Shown here in pieces: positions 53,265 to 62,548 of a DNA stretch of 64,000 nucleotides. Each line of letters begins with the position of its first letter. Within the stretch, counting starts at the first letter, position 1. The notes under the pieces are model-generated. The model ran no database searches, was not told the origin of the DNA, and saw nothing but the letters and a program-made list of their open reading frames with translations. The translations under genes were made by a program, and so were the position numbers. Source of the DNA: Robertkochia marina (GTDB taxonomy: Bacteria; Bacteroidota; Bacteroidia; Flavobacteriales; Flavobacteriaceae); contig NZ_SSMC01000003.1 of assembly GCF_004799345.1 (NCBI RefSeq), positions 186,001 through 250,000 of the forward strand, read 5' to 3'.

Positions 53265-53598
53265 TACTACTGCATGGAAACTAACTCCCCGGGTAAAGTA
53301 TCTGCGCCATAACAAAGGGGCAAGTGCCCGGGAAACTTAGCTTGTATATATTATTCGGGGTTTGCGATGAACTCAGACGACATACGTCAAGTATAAATAA
53401 TTGTGAGTTAAGGACTTACCTCTTGGATGCATCTGCCTGATTGACTCGTTTTATCAGAAAAATCTGATGTATAACGAATTTATCACCGCTGTTATGGCAT
53501 TTATAAATATGTTTATCGACCTGTAAATCAGGTAATTATTCTTCGCCTCGACTCTTTCTAAAGAACAGATCCTCTTGTAAATTAATACCTGGATCATT
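53265..53598. other. Intergenic region, nothing recognised
   Basis: About 330 bp between the DUF1254 gene and the next gene. I see no gene, clear promoter or repeat; only a short GC-rich patch (GGGGCAAGTGCCCGGG) near 53316-53331. Confidence 0.5.
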
Positions 53599-54294
53599 AT
53601 GGAAAGATTACAAACGCCTTCCCCGCTTAGTCTTACCCTCCGCGATCGCCTAAACCCTGAAGTCTTACAGTCCGAAAGTCGAACCTTGTTCAAGACCCTT
53701 TATGGAGAACTTGGGGTTAATGTAAAACCAATGACTTTTAAAACGGGCTTTTCAAGAGCAAAGACAGAACGAAGCAAGGAGATCGACAGCTATAAGATTC
53801 GGTTAAAGAAACTTAATGCTTTCGGACTTACCGAAGTCACCGATAAATGCACCATGTCTCTTCTGGCAGAAATGGGCTATCATACCGGGAAGAACGGACT
53901 TTCCTCTCAACGCAGACAACGTATATTAGATCGTATCTACTTTAACAATATGCCCAAAAGTACAAAGGGAAATTTGTTATGTAAATGGGGCGAGTTTAAG
54001 CCTGAAGAACGATTAAGAAGAATGGCTGAGACCCTTACATACCTCTGTATGAGCAGAGAACATCAGATCGATCCGGAATCATTGGTTTCAGTGAGGGAGA
54101 TGAAAGAAGACCTGAAATACCTGAAAAGAATGTACTATTACCCTGCTTACAGCTACGCCTGGCCTTCAGCAGCATCAGGAGTAGATGCCTGGATAGGTAA
54201 AACGATCATGGTAAAGAGCACTGAAGATGTTCGTGCCAAATCTGTCGGGGAAGCTGTGGTGGTACTGATAAAGAAAATACTACTGCTATCTTAA
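53599..54294 (+). CDS. Basic protein of unknown function (231 aa)
   Basis: Not recognised. Strongly basic, with many Lys/Arg (RAKTERSKEIDSYKIRLKKL; SSQRRQRILDRIYF), predicted mostly helical, no signal peptide or membrane helix. A Trp/Tyr-rich stretch (MYYYPAYSYAWPSAASGVDAWIG) lies near 175-200. Charge suggests nucleic-acid binding, which is inference only. Codon use is like its neighbours, and it ends at a shared convergent terminator. Confidence 0.6.
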   Translation: MERLQTPSPLSLTLRDRLNPEVLQSESRTLFKTLYGELGVNVKPMTFKTGFSRAKTERSKEIDSYKIRLKKLNAFGLTEVTDKCTMSLLAEMGYHTGKNGLSSQRRQRILDRIYFNNMPKSTKGNLLCKWGEFKPEERLRRMAETLTYLCMSREHQIDPESLVSVREMKEDLKYLKRMYYYPAYSYAWPSAASGVDAWIGKTIMVKSTEDVRAKSVGEAVVVLIKKILLLS

Positions 54295-54313
54295 GCAATT
54301 CTTCGGATATGTT

Positions 54314-54346
54314 AAGGGGTGTGACTTCAGGTTGCACCCTTTTTTT
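54314..54346. terminator. Convergent terminator
   Basis: AAGGGGTG...TGCACCCTT stem with one bulged G and a T run, between the 231-aa gene and the opposing M90 peptidase gene, 2 bp before the latter's stop. Confidence 0.7.
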
Positions 54347-54348
54347 GT

Positions 54349-55095
54349 TTACATAAAATGATGAAATTGAGTGGGTTTTGCCGGATCTCTGGGATCTTGT
54401 TTTAAGAGCATGCACATATTTTTATACATCTCAGGGTTCTCAGCGTACAAGGCATAGGGCTTTTCGAAAAAGTTTTCCAGGGCAACTGCAAATAATTCCA
54501 TAAGATTGGTACCTGCATACCTTCTGAAAAGCGTAGATCTTCCTTGTCGAATCCTTACCAACTGCTTCAGAGCAAGCCGCTCCCATGATTTAAGCTGTTT
54601 CGGATGCAGGATGTGTCTTAAGAAATTGCAATAGTTGTTTTCAAGAATAAGGCAATGCCCAAATTCATGAATGGCCAGGTTCACCCCTTCCGTAGGTACA
54701 ATAAACCCTTGTTCTATAGCCGGCCAGCTTAGGTTAATACTTCCCGTTATTGGGTTGACATCTCCATTAAAAAGGGTATTCATGTTTTTATAAGAATAGG
54801 GTTTAGAGAATATGAATATTCGCTTAAAATAAGTTAACACATCGCGTTTCAGCCCCAGGGTAATCTGAACAAAGGCACTGCCCAGCAGGATCTCCATTTC
54901 CCGGCTCACAAAAAACCCGTGTTCTGAATGAATGTTCACCGAACGTAAAAAGATCAGTGTGCGCAGTACAAATTCTTTCTGCTCCACCCGATCTAAAGCC
55001 TGGTAATAGGAATTGCGAGCCATCAATACCTCATGGCATTGCTGCTTACGCGGATCGCTCAGCAAGAAATCGTATACGCGATACCTGATGTTCAC
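54349..55095 (-). CDS. M90 (MtfA-like) zinc-dependent peptidase
   Basis: 248 aa. The active site HEFGHCLILENNY gives HExxH, and the downstream AVALENFFEKPYALYAENPEMYKNMCMLLKQDP has the glutamate and aromatic context of the MtfA/M90 family. MtfA of E. coli is a cytosolic aminopeptidase that controls the repressor Mlc; that partner is not implied here. A hydrophobic stretch is lacking apart from short segments, so cytoplasmic. The long N-terminal part (VLMARNSYYQALDRVEQKEFVLRTLIFLRS) is typical of the Bacteroidota form. Confidence 0.85.
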   Translation of the reverse strand: MNIRYRVYDFLLSDPRKQQCHEVLMARNSYYQALDRVEQKEFVLRTLIFLRSVNIHSEHGFFVSREMEILLGSAFVQITLGLKRDVLTYFKRIFIFSKPYSYKNMNTLFNGDVNPITGSINLSWPAIEQGFIVPTEGVNLAIHEFGHCLILENNYCNFLRHILHPKQLKSWERLALKQLVRIRQGRSTLFRRYAGTNLMELFAVALENFFEKPYALYAENPEMYKNMCMLLKQDPRDPAKPTQFHHFM

Positions 55096-55283
55096 CCTTT
55101 TATGTTTAATTGGTATGTACGTAAGTAGCTGGTATTAAGGTTGTTGTATAGTGTTTTAAAGGTAGTAAAAAAAAGCATCAAGTGATTGATTACGAATATT
55201 ATGGGTCAAATAATCGAGGAAAATTCGTACATAATCGGTGAGGGGACCAGTAAGTGATATACGTGGAGGGCTTAGGTAACGAC

Positions 55284-55304
55284 AAGGAGGCAAACTGCCT
55301 CCTT
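55284..55304. repeat. Perfect 9-bp hairpin
   Basis: AAGGAGGCA-AAC-TGCCTCCTT, no T run following. Lies between the lipoprotein gene 3' end and the M90 gene promoter side; may be a weak terminator for the lipoprotein gene or an RNA processing hairpin. Confidence 0.6.
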
Positions 55305-55360
55305 GCTATTAACTCCGATAAGTGATTATTTATTTTTATTAATAATCCGAATTGGGTGGA

Positions 55361-56386
55361 TTATATCCCACCACATGGATCAGTATTAGGTATTTGAGAA
55401 TTTGTTGGATTAAAAAATCCTTCAGAGTTTGGTATTCTGATCCAAGCGTGAAGTGTCCAAAGATTTCCACCGACGATTTCCCAATGGTCTGCATCTCCTG
55501 TATACCCTTGAGGTGGCTTGTTCGGTTTTTCCATATTGGCCATATCAACAATATATTCGGCTCCAACAACAACATAATCTCCCTCCTCGTTACAAGCCAG
55601 TAAGAGAGCTTCAGGTTCGTTGACGTTAAACTCGCCATCACCTAAATAAGCACCATTTCCTAAATGATACCCCATGCCTGGTATATAAGGGGTTAAAGGG
55701 ATATTCCATCCTGCCTCTTCAGCATCTTCTTTGGTGATTATTCCTTCTAAAGATTTATTTAGAGAGTTTATTTCAGCTAAAAGTGGAGGGATACCACAAC
55801 TTTCTTCAGGTCCAATTTCCGGGTTCATGGCATTAAAAAATCCATCAGGATTATTCCATTTTACCCATGCATGAAGTGTCCAAACATTGAAAACTTCGTT
55901 CCACGACCAAACATCAGATGCTCCGGGAAATCCTTCCGGCGCACAATCCTCACCATCAGGACAATCAAGCGGTGATATTCCCACAACAATGTATTCCACG
56001 CCAACAACTTCATAATTTCCCTTTCCGTCACAGAATATCATTAATGCTTCGGGGTTGGCGGCATCAAATGTGCCATCAACAAAAGCGGGATTCAATAAGT
56101 GATACCCCATACCATTAAAATACCCACTAGGATTAAAATCAGAAGTTACCAGGTTTTGATAACCGGCATTGAAGGCATCACTAATGGTGTTGATGCCACC
56201 CATGCTTTTTCGTAACCGAGAAATTTCGTAAGCCATACCGGGGTTTGATCCCAGTAAATCCATACTCGAGTTTTTGGATTCAATGTTTATGGTATTTTCT
56301 TCCAAAATACTTTCAGATAGATCATTTGTACATGAAAGCAGGCAAACCAAGGTAAGGGCACTCAAAATAAATTGTAGTGTTTTCAT
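55361..56386 (-). CDS. Lipoprotein with two tandem copies of an unnamed domain
   Basis: 341 aa. Lipoprotein signal LSALTLVCLLSC with Cys19. The body has two clear repeats of about 130 residues. Copy 1 (about 50-190) and copy 2 (about 205-335) both read GMGYHL, an NPEAL segment, a GxYxVVGxEYIV strand, then WTLHAWVKWNNPDGFF or WTLHAWIRIPNSEGFF, and a final NP. I know no name for it. Exported, probably on the cell surface. His, Trp and Phe recur at matching positions, compatible with a ligand or metal site, which is inference. Confidence 0.75.
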   Translation of the reverse strand: MKTLQFILSALTLVCLLSCTNDLSESILEENTINIESKNSSMDLLGSNPGMAYEISRLRKSMGGINTISDAFNAGYQNLVTSDFNPSGYFNGMGYHLLNPAFVDGTFDAANPEALMIFCDGKGNYEVVGVEYIVVGISPLDCPDGEDCAPEGFPGASDVWSWNEVFNVWTLHAWVKWNNPDGFFNAMNPEIGPEESCGIPPLLAEINSLNKSLEGIITKEDAEEAGWNIPLTPYIPGMGYHLGNGAYLGDGEFNVNEPEALLLACNEEGDYVVVGAEYIVDMANMEKPNKPPQGYTGDADHWEIVGGNLWTLHAWIRIPNSEGFFNPTNSQIPNTDPCGGI

Positions 56387-57017
56387 TAGAAATATAAATT
56401 ATTGGTTAGAGTTGCAAAATTAATCAGTTTCATATTCTTTTTATTTCATAAATCATTCAAAATCAACAACATAATGATCGGATATTGATTATTTAAAGTG
56501 ACGGGTAAGCAGGTAAGCAGGTAAGCAGGTAAGCAGGTAGGCGGTTAGGTGGGTAGGTGGGTGATAAGTAAACTATATCTGGCGGAGTCAAGCATCAGAA
56601 ACTTCTCGGTACGTTTCCGCTTTGCGGGATTACCATGCCTTCGGCAGATAAACTCGAGGTGATGTTAGTCATCACCCTCCACAAGAAATCTGGATTTCAA
56701 AAGCCTACCGCTGACGGATTATAAATTCAGACGTTAATTAACTTGCTAACCACCCCGGCCTTTGGCCACCCCTCCTTAGAAAGAAGGGGGTAAATTCCTT
56801 TATATGGTAAACTATGTGCTTGAAGTCGTGTTTGAAAATTAACCAAACGTTATCCGTCATCCTAATCCACAAGAAAGCCGTATTTCAAAAACCTCGTGAA
56901 GACGAAGGATTCAAATATCAAATTCCAAATTCTATAATTTACCATCTACAATCTATAATCCATAATCAACCCCTTCGTACCCTCGTACCTCTATTGAAAA
57001 GATTGCTTCGCCCGGCC
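56387..57017. repeat. Repeat-rich intergenic region
   Basis: No gene supported. An array of GGTAAGCA then GGTGGGTA units spans 56503-56563, a B-type hairpin element is at 56748-56796, and CCATAATC/ATAATCC-like units lie near 56935-56970. Stretches around 56590-56720 and 56840-56910 look like decayed text, with no start or signal. Confidence 0.75.
56748..56796. repeat. B-type hairpin element, inverted copy
   Basis: AACCACCCCGGCC-TTT-GGCC-ACCCC, then CTCCTTAGAAAGAAGGGGG-TAAATT. Reverse complement aligns with 45960-46017 at both flanks, while the central stem differs (GGCC/GGCC against AGCGC/GCGCT). Confidence 0.75.
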
Positions 57018-57800
57018 TTAGGCCTGACTCGCAAAGACAACCTGGTCCAAAACTTTACTCGCATGCTCATACCCCAGCTCAAAAGCCTTATCGATTCCCC
57101 TTTTGTCGAGAACGCCTATAAGACCAAGGCCTTCGGGCCTGAACAGGAGGTCAGGAATATGGAGTTTGTTCAGGGCACTGGCATGGAGCATCAGCAGGTT
57201 GGCCCGTTGAGAGATCTGCAGGGAATTACCGATCTCTTTTTTTGATACTTCCTGCATAGAAGAGGTATAGCTGCCAATGATGTAATCAGCTTGTCCCTGA
57301 AGGGGTTCCAACGGGAAGTTGTTCATGACGCCCCCGTCAGAATACAATTCGCCTTTGATCTCCACCGGGCTGAAAACAGGAGGCAGGGCGGCCGATGCCA
57401 GTAAGGGGTGAAGCAGCTCCCCGGTTTGAAAATACACCGGTTTTCCTTTCTGAAGATTCGTTGCGGTTACATACAATGGGAGATGTAAGGCTTCAAAACG
57501 GTTTTCCGGGAAAAATTTCTCCAGGGCCAGCATGTATTTTTCGGTGTCAAACAGTCCCGGCTTGTTGATGGTTACAAAATTATATTTAAAAAGAGGGGTC
57601 TCTTTGAAAAAGGCCAGCATATCATCCGGCTTGTAATTATTTGCAAGCAGGGCACCTACCAGAGCTCCTGCACTGACTCCTGATATGTAATGTGGGTAGA
57701 TATCGTGTTCATTCAGGGCTTTGATGACACCGATATGGGCCATGCCCTTAACACCACCACCTGATAAGACCAGGCCGATCTTTTTATTTTCTTCCGGCAT
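57018..57800 (-). CDS. Patatin-like phospholipase
   Basis: 260 aa RssA-type patatin. The oxyanion loop GLVLSGGGVKGMAHIG (residues 9-24), the nucleophile Ser in GVSAG (G-x-S-x-G) and the Asp of SDGGVMNNFPL are present, so it should be an active serine-aspartate acyl hydrolase on lipids. No signal peptide, so cytoplasmic or peripheral. It lies about 190 bp from the pirin gene, divergent. Confidence 0.92.
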   Translation of the reverse strand: MPEENKKIGLVLSGGGVKGMAHIGVIKALNEHDIYPHYISGVSAGALVGALLANNYKPDDMLAFFKETPLFKYNFVTINKPGLFDTEKYMLALEKFFPENRFEALHLPLYVTATNLQKGKPVYFQTGELLHPLLASAALPPVFSPVEIKGELYSDGGVMNNFPLEPLQGQADYIIGSYTSSMQEVSKKEIGNSLQISQRANLLMLHASALNKLHIPDLLFRPEGLGLIGVLDKRGIDKAFELGYEHASKVLDQVVFASQA

Positions 57801-57988
57801 AGTTTGGAGATTCGATTACCGCTTCAAGGTAATGTTTTATTCTTAATACTACATCCTCCATTTCTATTTGAAACCACTCTTTTAGAGGCTGCTGTTGTTA
57901 TCGAAAGGAATTCGGTATTTTTACGACTATATCTTTCAAATCATAGAAAATTATTCAATTCAACTAATTCAAAAAAAGGAAGATTATT

Positions 57989-58708
57989 ATGAGAAGTGTT
58001 CTTCATAAATCCGATACCAGAGGAGATGCCAACCATGGGTGGCTGCATTCTAAGCATACATTCAGTTTTGCGGGTTATCACGATCCGCAACGCATGAACT
58101 TTGGGGTATTAAGGGTATTAAATGATGACCAGGTGGCCCCCGGAATGGGCTTTGGTACCCATCCGCATCAGAACATGGAAATTATTTCCATTCCTTTAGA
58201 AGGCGATCTTGAACATAAAGACAGTATGGGGAATACCGAGGTGATTCGCCAGGGAGATATCCAGGTGATGAGTGCCGGTACAGGGGTACAGCATTCAGAA
58301 TACAATAAGAACAAGGACAAAGAGGTTAAATTCCTGCAGATCTGGGTGTTTCCTAACAAAAAGGATGTGACTCCGAGGTATGACCAGATCACCATGAATG
58401 TGGAGGACCGTAAGAATAAACTTCAGCAGGTACTATCGCCTAATGCTGATGACGAAGGTGTTTGGATCCATCAGAACGCATGGTTCCATATGTCTTCTTT
58501 AGATAAGGGGAATACGGTAGAATACCGGTTAAAGAACCCGGAGGCTAATGGAGTATATGTCTTTCTGCTGGAAGGAGCAGTGAGCATCAACGGACAGGAG
58601 CTTGAGAAGAGAGACGGATTTGGAGTATGGGACCTGGAATCATTACAGATCGAAGCCTCTGAAGATGCTGAGATCCTGTTAATGGAAGTGCCCATGAGCC
58701 TTAATTAA
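57989..58708 (+). CDS. Pirin family protein
   Basis: 239 aa double cupin. The N-terminal cupin carries LHSKHTFSFAGYHDPQRMNFGVLRVLNDDQVAPGMGFGTHPHQNMEIIS, whose His residues and Glu bind metal in pirins, and GDIQVMSAGTGVQHSEYN follows. Pirins include quercetin dioxygenases and redox sensors; the role here is open. Starts at ATG 57989 after an AAGGAAGA purine stretch and ends at a clear terminator. Confidence 0.93.
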   Translation: MRSVLHKSDTRGDANHGWLHSKHTFSFAGYHDPQRMNFGVLRVLNDDQVAPGMGFGTHPHQNMEIISIPLEGDLEHKDSMGNTEVIRQGDIQVMSAGTGVQHSEYNKNKDKEVKFLQIWVFPNKKDVTPRYDQITMNVEDRKNKLQQVLSPNADDEGVWIHQNAWFHMSSLDKGNTVEYRLKNPEANGVYVFLLEGAVSINGQELEKRDGFGVWDLESLQIEASEDAEILLMEVPMSLN

Positions 58709-58715
58709 TGATAAC

Positions 58716-58747
58716 ATATCCCGGCTTTCAGAGTCCGGGATTTTTTA
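58716..58747 (+). terminator. Terminator after the pirin gene
   Basis: ATCCCGG and CCGGGAT pair over a 10-nt loop and are followed by six T. The next start is 10 bp further on. Confidence 0.85.
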
Positions 58748-58756
58748 TGTCTTTTT

Positions 58757-59038
58757 ATGAACATAGTAATCGAAGAAAACGACAAAAAAGGTGCCGCCAT
58801 TGCTATGGATGGTGATTTAGAAGCAGGACGTATGACCTTTGTGAAATCATTTCCCGGGATGATCATTATTGATCATACGGAGGTGGGAGATGACTACCGC
58901 AATAACGGGGTAGGAAGAAAGATGTTAGATGCCATGGTAGAGAAGGCCCGGAAGGAATCCTTCAAGATCTTACCGCTTTGTCCGTATGCGAAAAGTGTTT
59001 TTGATAAAGATCCTTCCATTGCGGATGTACTGAAATAA
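58757..59038 (+). CDS. Small GNAT-family N-acetyltransferase (NATD1/YidJ-like)
   Basis: 93 aa, typical of the short single-domain Gcn5-related family. The acetyl-CoA motif is DYRNNGVGRKMLDAMV (R-x-x-G-x-G/A), preceded by HTEVGDDY and followed by LPLCPYAKSVFDKDP, the C-Y/F signature of the NATD1 type. Transfers acetyl to an unknown amine. Starts immediately after the pirin terminator. Confidence 0.9.
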   Translation: MNIVIEENDKKGAAIAMDGDLEAGRMTFVKSFPGMIIIDHTEVGDDYRNNGVGRKMLDAMVEKARKESFKILPLCPYAKSVFDKDPSIADVLK

Positions 59039-59151
59039 ATATATCACAGAGCCCTTTGTTCCCTGCAAGGTGTAGTTATAACAGGAGGGAAATGTTATGA
59101 ATGCAATGGGTATCCTTTTTAATAACGCTACCTTCAGGTAAAAATTTATAT

Positions 59152-60138
59152 ATGGAAAAGTATTCAGAAAAGATCAGATGGGGTATTGTGGGCTTGGGCA
59201 AGATCGCCCGGAAGTTTGCTGAAGACCTGGCCCTGCATGATGATGCTGAACTCGTTGCGGTGGCTTCTAATTCCGAAGAACGAGGCAGGGATTTTTCAGA
59301 TGAGTTTCAGGTAAGGCATGTCTTTGATTCCTATGAAGCCCTTTTTGCCTGTGATGAGGTTGATGTTATTTACATAGCCAATGTGCATACCCAACATGCT
59401 GCTACTGCTATTTTGGCTATGGATCACGGCAAGCACGTTTTATGTGAAAAACCCGCGGGCATGAATGCTCAGGAGGTTCAGGAAATGATCAGGGCTTCCC
59501 GGGAGAACAGGGTGTTTTTTATGGAGGCGCTATGGTCACGGTTTAATCCTTCCATCAGAAAAATAAAGGACCTCATTGATGAAGGAGCCCTTGGTCGACT
59601 TCGTTATATTCATGCCGACTTCTGTTTTTACGCCCTGGACAGGGACGTAGAGGGGAGACTTCTGAATCCTGAACTGGGCGGTGGGTCATTGCTGGATATT
59701 GGAATTTATCCTGTTTTTCTGGCTTACCTGCTGTTGGGGGCACCCGATGAGATCGATGCCCGGTCAAAATTCTTTCATACCGGGGCAGAGGTGCAGACTT
59801 CCATGCTATTTAACTATCCGAATGCACAAGCCGTATTGCACAGCTCGCTGGCAAATACAGCAAAAATGGAAGCCAGGATCTCCGGAGAGAAGGGAGAGAT
59901 CTATATTCACCCGAGATGGCATGAAGCTTCCGGATTTACCATCGTAAAAGAAGAAGAAGAGGAAAAGACAGACCTGCCGGTAACCGGGAAAGGTTATTAT
60001 CACGAGATAGAGGAGGTGCACCAAGGTATTCGCAGAGGTGTTTTGGAAAGTGAATTGTGGTCGCAACAGGATTCTCTTCAATTGATCAGGCTTCTGGATA
60101 AAATAAGGGAGCACTGCGGAATTACCTTCCCGTTTTAA
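59152..60138 (+). CDS. Gfo/Idh/MocA family oxidoreductase
   Basis: 328 aa from the ATG at 59152, which gives the family start RWGIVGLGKIARKFAEDL; a frame from 59101 adds 17 unrelated residues. The N-terminal Rossmann fold binds NAD(P), VLCEKPAG is the EKP motif with the catalytic Lys, and GGGSLLDIGIYPVFLAYLLLG in the C-terminal half is typical. Probably a sugar or dihydrodiol dehydrogenase; substrate unknown. Converges on the thioesterase gene. Confidence 0.9.
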   Translation: MEKYSEKIRWGIVGLGKIARKFAEDLALHDDAELVAVASNSEERGRDFSDEFQVRHVFDSYEALFACDEVDVIYIANVHTQHAATAILAMDHGKHVLCEKPAGMNAQEVQEMIRASRENRVFFMEALWSRFNPSIRKIKDLIDEGALGRLRYIHADFCFYALDRDVEGRLLNPELGGGSLLDIGIYPVFLAYLLLGAPDEIDARSKFFHTGAEVQTSMLFNYPNAQAVLHSSLANTAKMEARISGEKGEIYIHPRWHEASGFTIVKEEEEEKTDLPVTGKGYYHEIEEVHQGIRRGVLESELWSQQDSLQLIRLLDKIREHCGITFPF

Positions 60139-60158
60139 TAACTGCAAAAAAACGAGCT

Positions 60159-60647
60159 TCAGGTTTTAAAAAAGGGCTCCATTTCTTCACTGATCTGCTG
60201 CCGTAAAGCTTTGAGCTTTTCTGCATAAACAGCCAGTTGCTTTTCTTTTTCAGTATCCGGTTTCCAGGGTTTTACCGGCACGGGTTTCCCGTGTTCATCA
60301 ACAGAGACAAAAACGATCACGCAGTGGGTCTTTTTTTCAAAACCTTCCTTCTCAAAATTCTTTGAATACACATCCACTGCAATGTGAATACTTGTCTTTC
60401 CTGTATAGATCACATAGGCGTCGATCTTGATAACATCTCCTATATTTATGGGTTTGTAGAATCGAATACCTCCCACGTAAACGGTAACACAATAGGTCTC
60501 TGCCCAGGTGCGTGCACAGGTATAGGCGGTTTGATCGATCCATTTCATGACCACTCCACCATGTACCTTACCGCCGAAATTCACATCGGTGGGTTCGCTT
60601 ATAAATTGAAAGGTGGTTTTGTGCTGATCTTCCATAGGTTTATGCAT
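60159..60647 (-). CDS. Acyl-CoA thioesterase (hotdog fold, YciA-like)
   Basis: 162 aa when begun at the ATG at 60647, which overlaps the amine-oxidase stop by 8 bp; a later ATG at 60635 is possible, and the long frame from 60731 lies inside that gene. The hotdog motif DVNFGGKVHGGVVMKWIDQTAY contains the catalytic Asp and the helix, followed by FYKPINIGDVIKIDAYV. It hydrolyses acyl-CoA; chain preference unknown. Co-transcribed with the upstream gene by overlap. Confidence 0.9.
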   Translation of the reverse strand: MHKPMEDQHKTTFQFISEPTDVNFGGKVHGGVVMKWIDQTAYTCARTWAETYCVTVYVGGIRFYKPINIGDVIKIDAYVIYTGKTSIHIAVDVYSKNFEKEGFEKKTHCVIVFVSVDEHGKPVPVKPWKPDTEKEKQLAVYAEKLKALRQQISEEMEPFFKT

Positions 60648-62118
60648 TGTGTATTTCTTTAGCTGCCCTGACCCCCGATCGCAGTGCTCCTTCCATGGTA
60701 CTTCTGAGTATGGTGGTATATTCTCCCGCAAAATGGATCTTGCCTGCAGGTTCCTGCAGGTTTTCGAGGTAGTTGGTCACATCGCCGGCTGCGGGCCAAC
60801 TGGGGCCACCCAGGGCATAGGGATCGTTTTTCCAGGATTTGACATAGATATTACTGTTATAATGGTCGGCAAACCCGGGGTGTACTTTTTCCATATCTCT
60901 CCCCAGTACCGCCGCAACCTCAGTTTCAGACATAGCATCCAGGTCTCTCGCTTTTTTACCGAACACATAGCATTCAAGAATGGCTGAGCCACCCGGAGCC
61001 TCCATATTCAGGTGAGGTACCACCTGCCCGGTCATCAGGTCGGTATAGGCAAGGCCGGAGACCTGACGCTCATTCCAGTACGGACTGTCTACCTCAAAGT
61101 AGGCCCTGGTTAAACTTAGCGCCGGTACATGTTCCATAGCTTCTGTTTTTTCTACCGGCAGGTCGGGTGTAAAATTAATGGTACGCGCTACCTTATGGGG
61201 CAGGGCGCAGATCACATGATCGGCGGCATGGGTGGTGCCGTTTTCACAGGTTACAATGACCTGTTCTGACCTGGTTTCAACACTGTTTACCACGTACCCA
61301 TAATTGATGACATCTTTCAGTTCTGAAGCCATGGCTCTCGGCAGGGTGTCATTGCCTCCTGCCAGCACAAAAAAGGAGGAGCCACTCATAAAGAGTCCGA
61401 AATCAGATACGGCCATGGTCAGGGAAGAGGTTTCTCCGGGAAGGGCGGCAAACCATTGGGTGTTTTTGAACAACTCGATGGCGCCATCACTGGCCCCTTG
61501 CTCTTTTAAGTATTCGGTCATTGATTTTTGATCGAGGGCCAGTAAGGGCTCTTCGTTCCAGTTTTCAGGGTTTGTGATCTCTGAAGGCAGGGTTTGTATG
61601 ATGTATTTATTCACCATGCCCATGGGGCCCAGTTCCTGTTCTTCAGGGGTGAGGTCAAAAGGCCATTTTACCTTTTCTCCAGGCGCCACCTGCAGGGTTT
61701 CTCCATTGAGGACATAGGTGATGGGAGTTTCCGGGAAGGTCCAGGGTATCTTTTTCAATCCGTATTTTTCGATATAGGAATTAGCCAGGGTATAGGACTC
61801 TGAAAAGGCCACGGCTCCATCTTCGGCGTAAATACCTTCCGGAAAGGGATCGCGTACGGTAGAAACCCTTCCCCCCGGCCGCTCCCGGGCTTCCAGGATG
61901 GTTACCTGGTGACCACCCTTGGTGAGTTCCATGGCAGCCGACAAGCCGGCGAGACCTGCCCCGATGATCACAACGCGTTTTGGATCCTGGGATTTTGTGG
62001 TAATGAATTCACCGGCTTTTAAGGGTTCCAGAAAAAAAAGACCCGCCATACTGAGTCCTGCCTGCTGAATAAATGTTTTACGAGTGATCTGTCCTTTCTT
62101 AGAAGAAGAAGCTTTCAT
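60640..62118 (-). CDS. FAD-dependent amine oxidase (flavin monoamine oxidase family)
   Basis: 492 aa. The dinucleotide motif VVIIGAGLAGLSAAMEL (about residues 49-65), ILEARERPGGRVST, and the C-terminal IHFAGEYTTILRSTMEGALRSGVRAAKEI are hallmarks of the flavin amine oxidases. The N-terminus KKGQITRKTFIQQAGLSMAGLFFLEP is a signal of Tat-like layout, but has TRK rather than twin Arg, so export is uncertain. It could oxidise amines or amino acids outside the membrane. Followed with overlap by the thioesterase. Confidence 0.9.
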   Translation of the reverse strand: MKASSSKKGQITRKTFIQQAGLSMAGLFFLEPLKAGEFITTKSQDPKRVVIIGAGLAGLSAAMELTKGGHQVTILEARERPGGRVSTVRDPFPEGIYAEDGAVAFSESYTLANSYIEKYGLKKIPWTFPETPITYVLNGETLQVAPGEKVKWPFDLTPEEQELGPMGMVNKYIIQTLPSEITNPENWNEEPLLALDQKSMTEYLKEQGASDGAIELFKNTQWFAALPGETSSLTMAVSDFGLFMSGSSFFVLAGGNDTLPRAMASELKDVINYGYVVNSVETRSEQVIVTCENGTTHAADHVICALPHKVARTINFTPDLPVEKTEAMEHVPALSLTRAYFEVDSPYWNERQVSGLAYTDLMTGQVVPHLNMEAPGGSAILECYVFGKKARDLDAMSETEVAAVLGRDMEKVHPGFADHYNSNIYVKSWKNDPYALGGPSWPAAGDVTNYLENLQEPAGKIHFAGEYTTILRSTMEGALRSGVRAAKEIHNA

Positions 62119-62548
62119 GATGCTGGTTGGTTATTGTATCTATAATTAGTTTTATAGCATCCGGCGGCAAGTGAAGTGATAAGGTTATCATGAAGTTACA
62201 AATTTTCAGGGAGTTAAGTGTCTTACCTGCCGGGAGGGTGATGATTTTTTGCAAAGGGGCAAAAGAGCTAAGGAGCAAAGGGGAGAAGGCGAAGATTCTA
62301 CTATTGGCAGAATTTCAGACAGAAGTATTCCGACGAGAATTCACTAATACAAAGAAACTACCCTTCCCCTGGGAGGGAGGACCGAGCGTTTAAAAAAAAC
62401 AGCCAGTGGCTGTTTTTAGTGAAGGGGCCAGCCGGCGCGAGGGATGGCGATGCCATGAGGCAGAGTGGTTAATTTACTCTACAGCAAATTAATTAAAATC
62501 CAACGTCAACGCTACCGGACAGTGGTCAGGACCCTATGAAGTGTATGA
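62119..62548. repeat. Intergenic region with an A-type hairpin element
   Basis: No gene supported. 62361-62377 has CCCTTCCCCTGGGAGGG, and 62379-62450 is the A-type element GGACCGAGCG, stem ACAGCCA-GT-GGCTGT, then AGTGAAGGGGCCAGCCGGCG and a GGGATGGCGATGCC end. The remaining bases (62190-62360) look like decayed coding text without supportable start. Confidence 0.7.

Noticed and set aside
56814-57245. 143-codon plus-strand frame
   Set aside because: Runs through repeats and antisense to the patatin gene, so a shadow.
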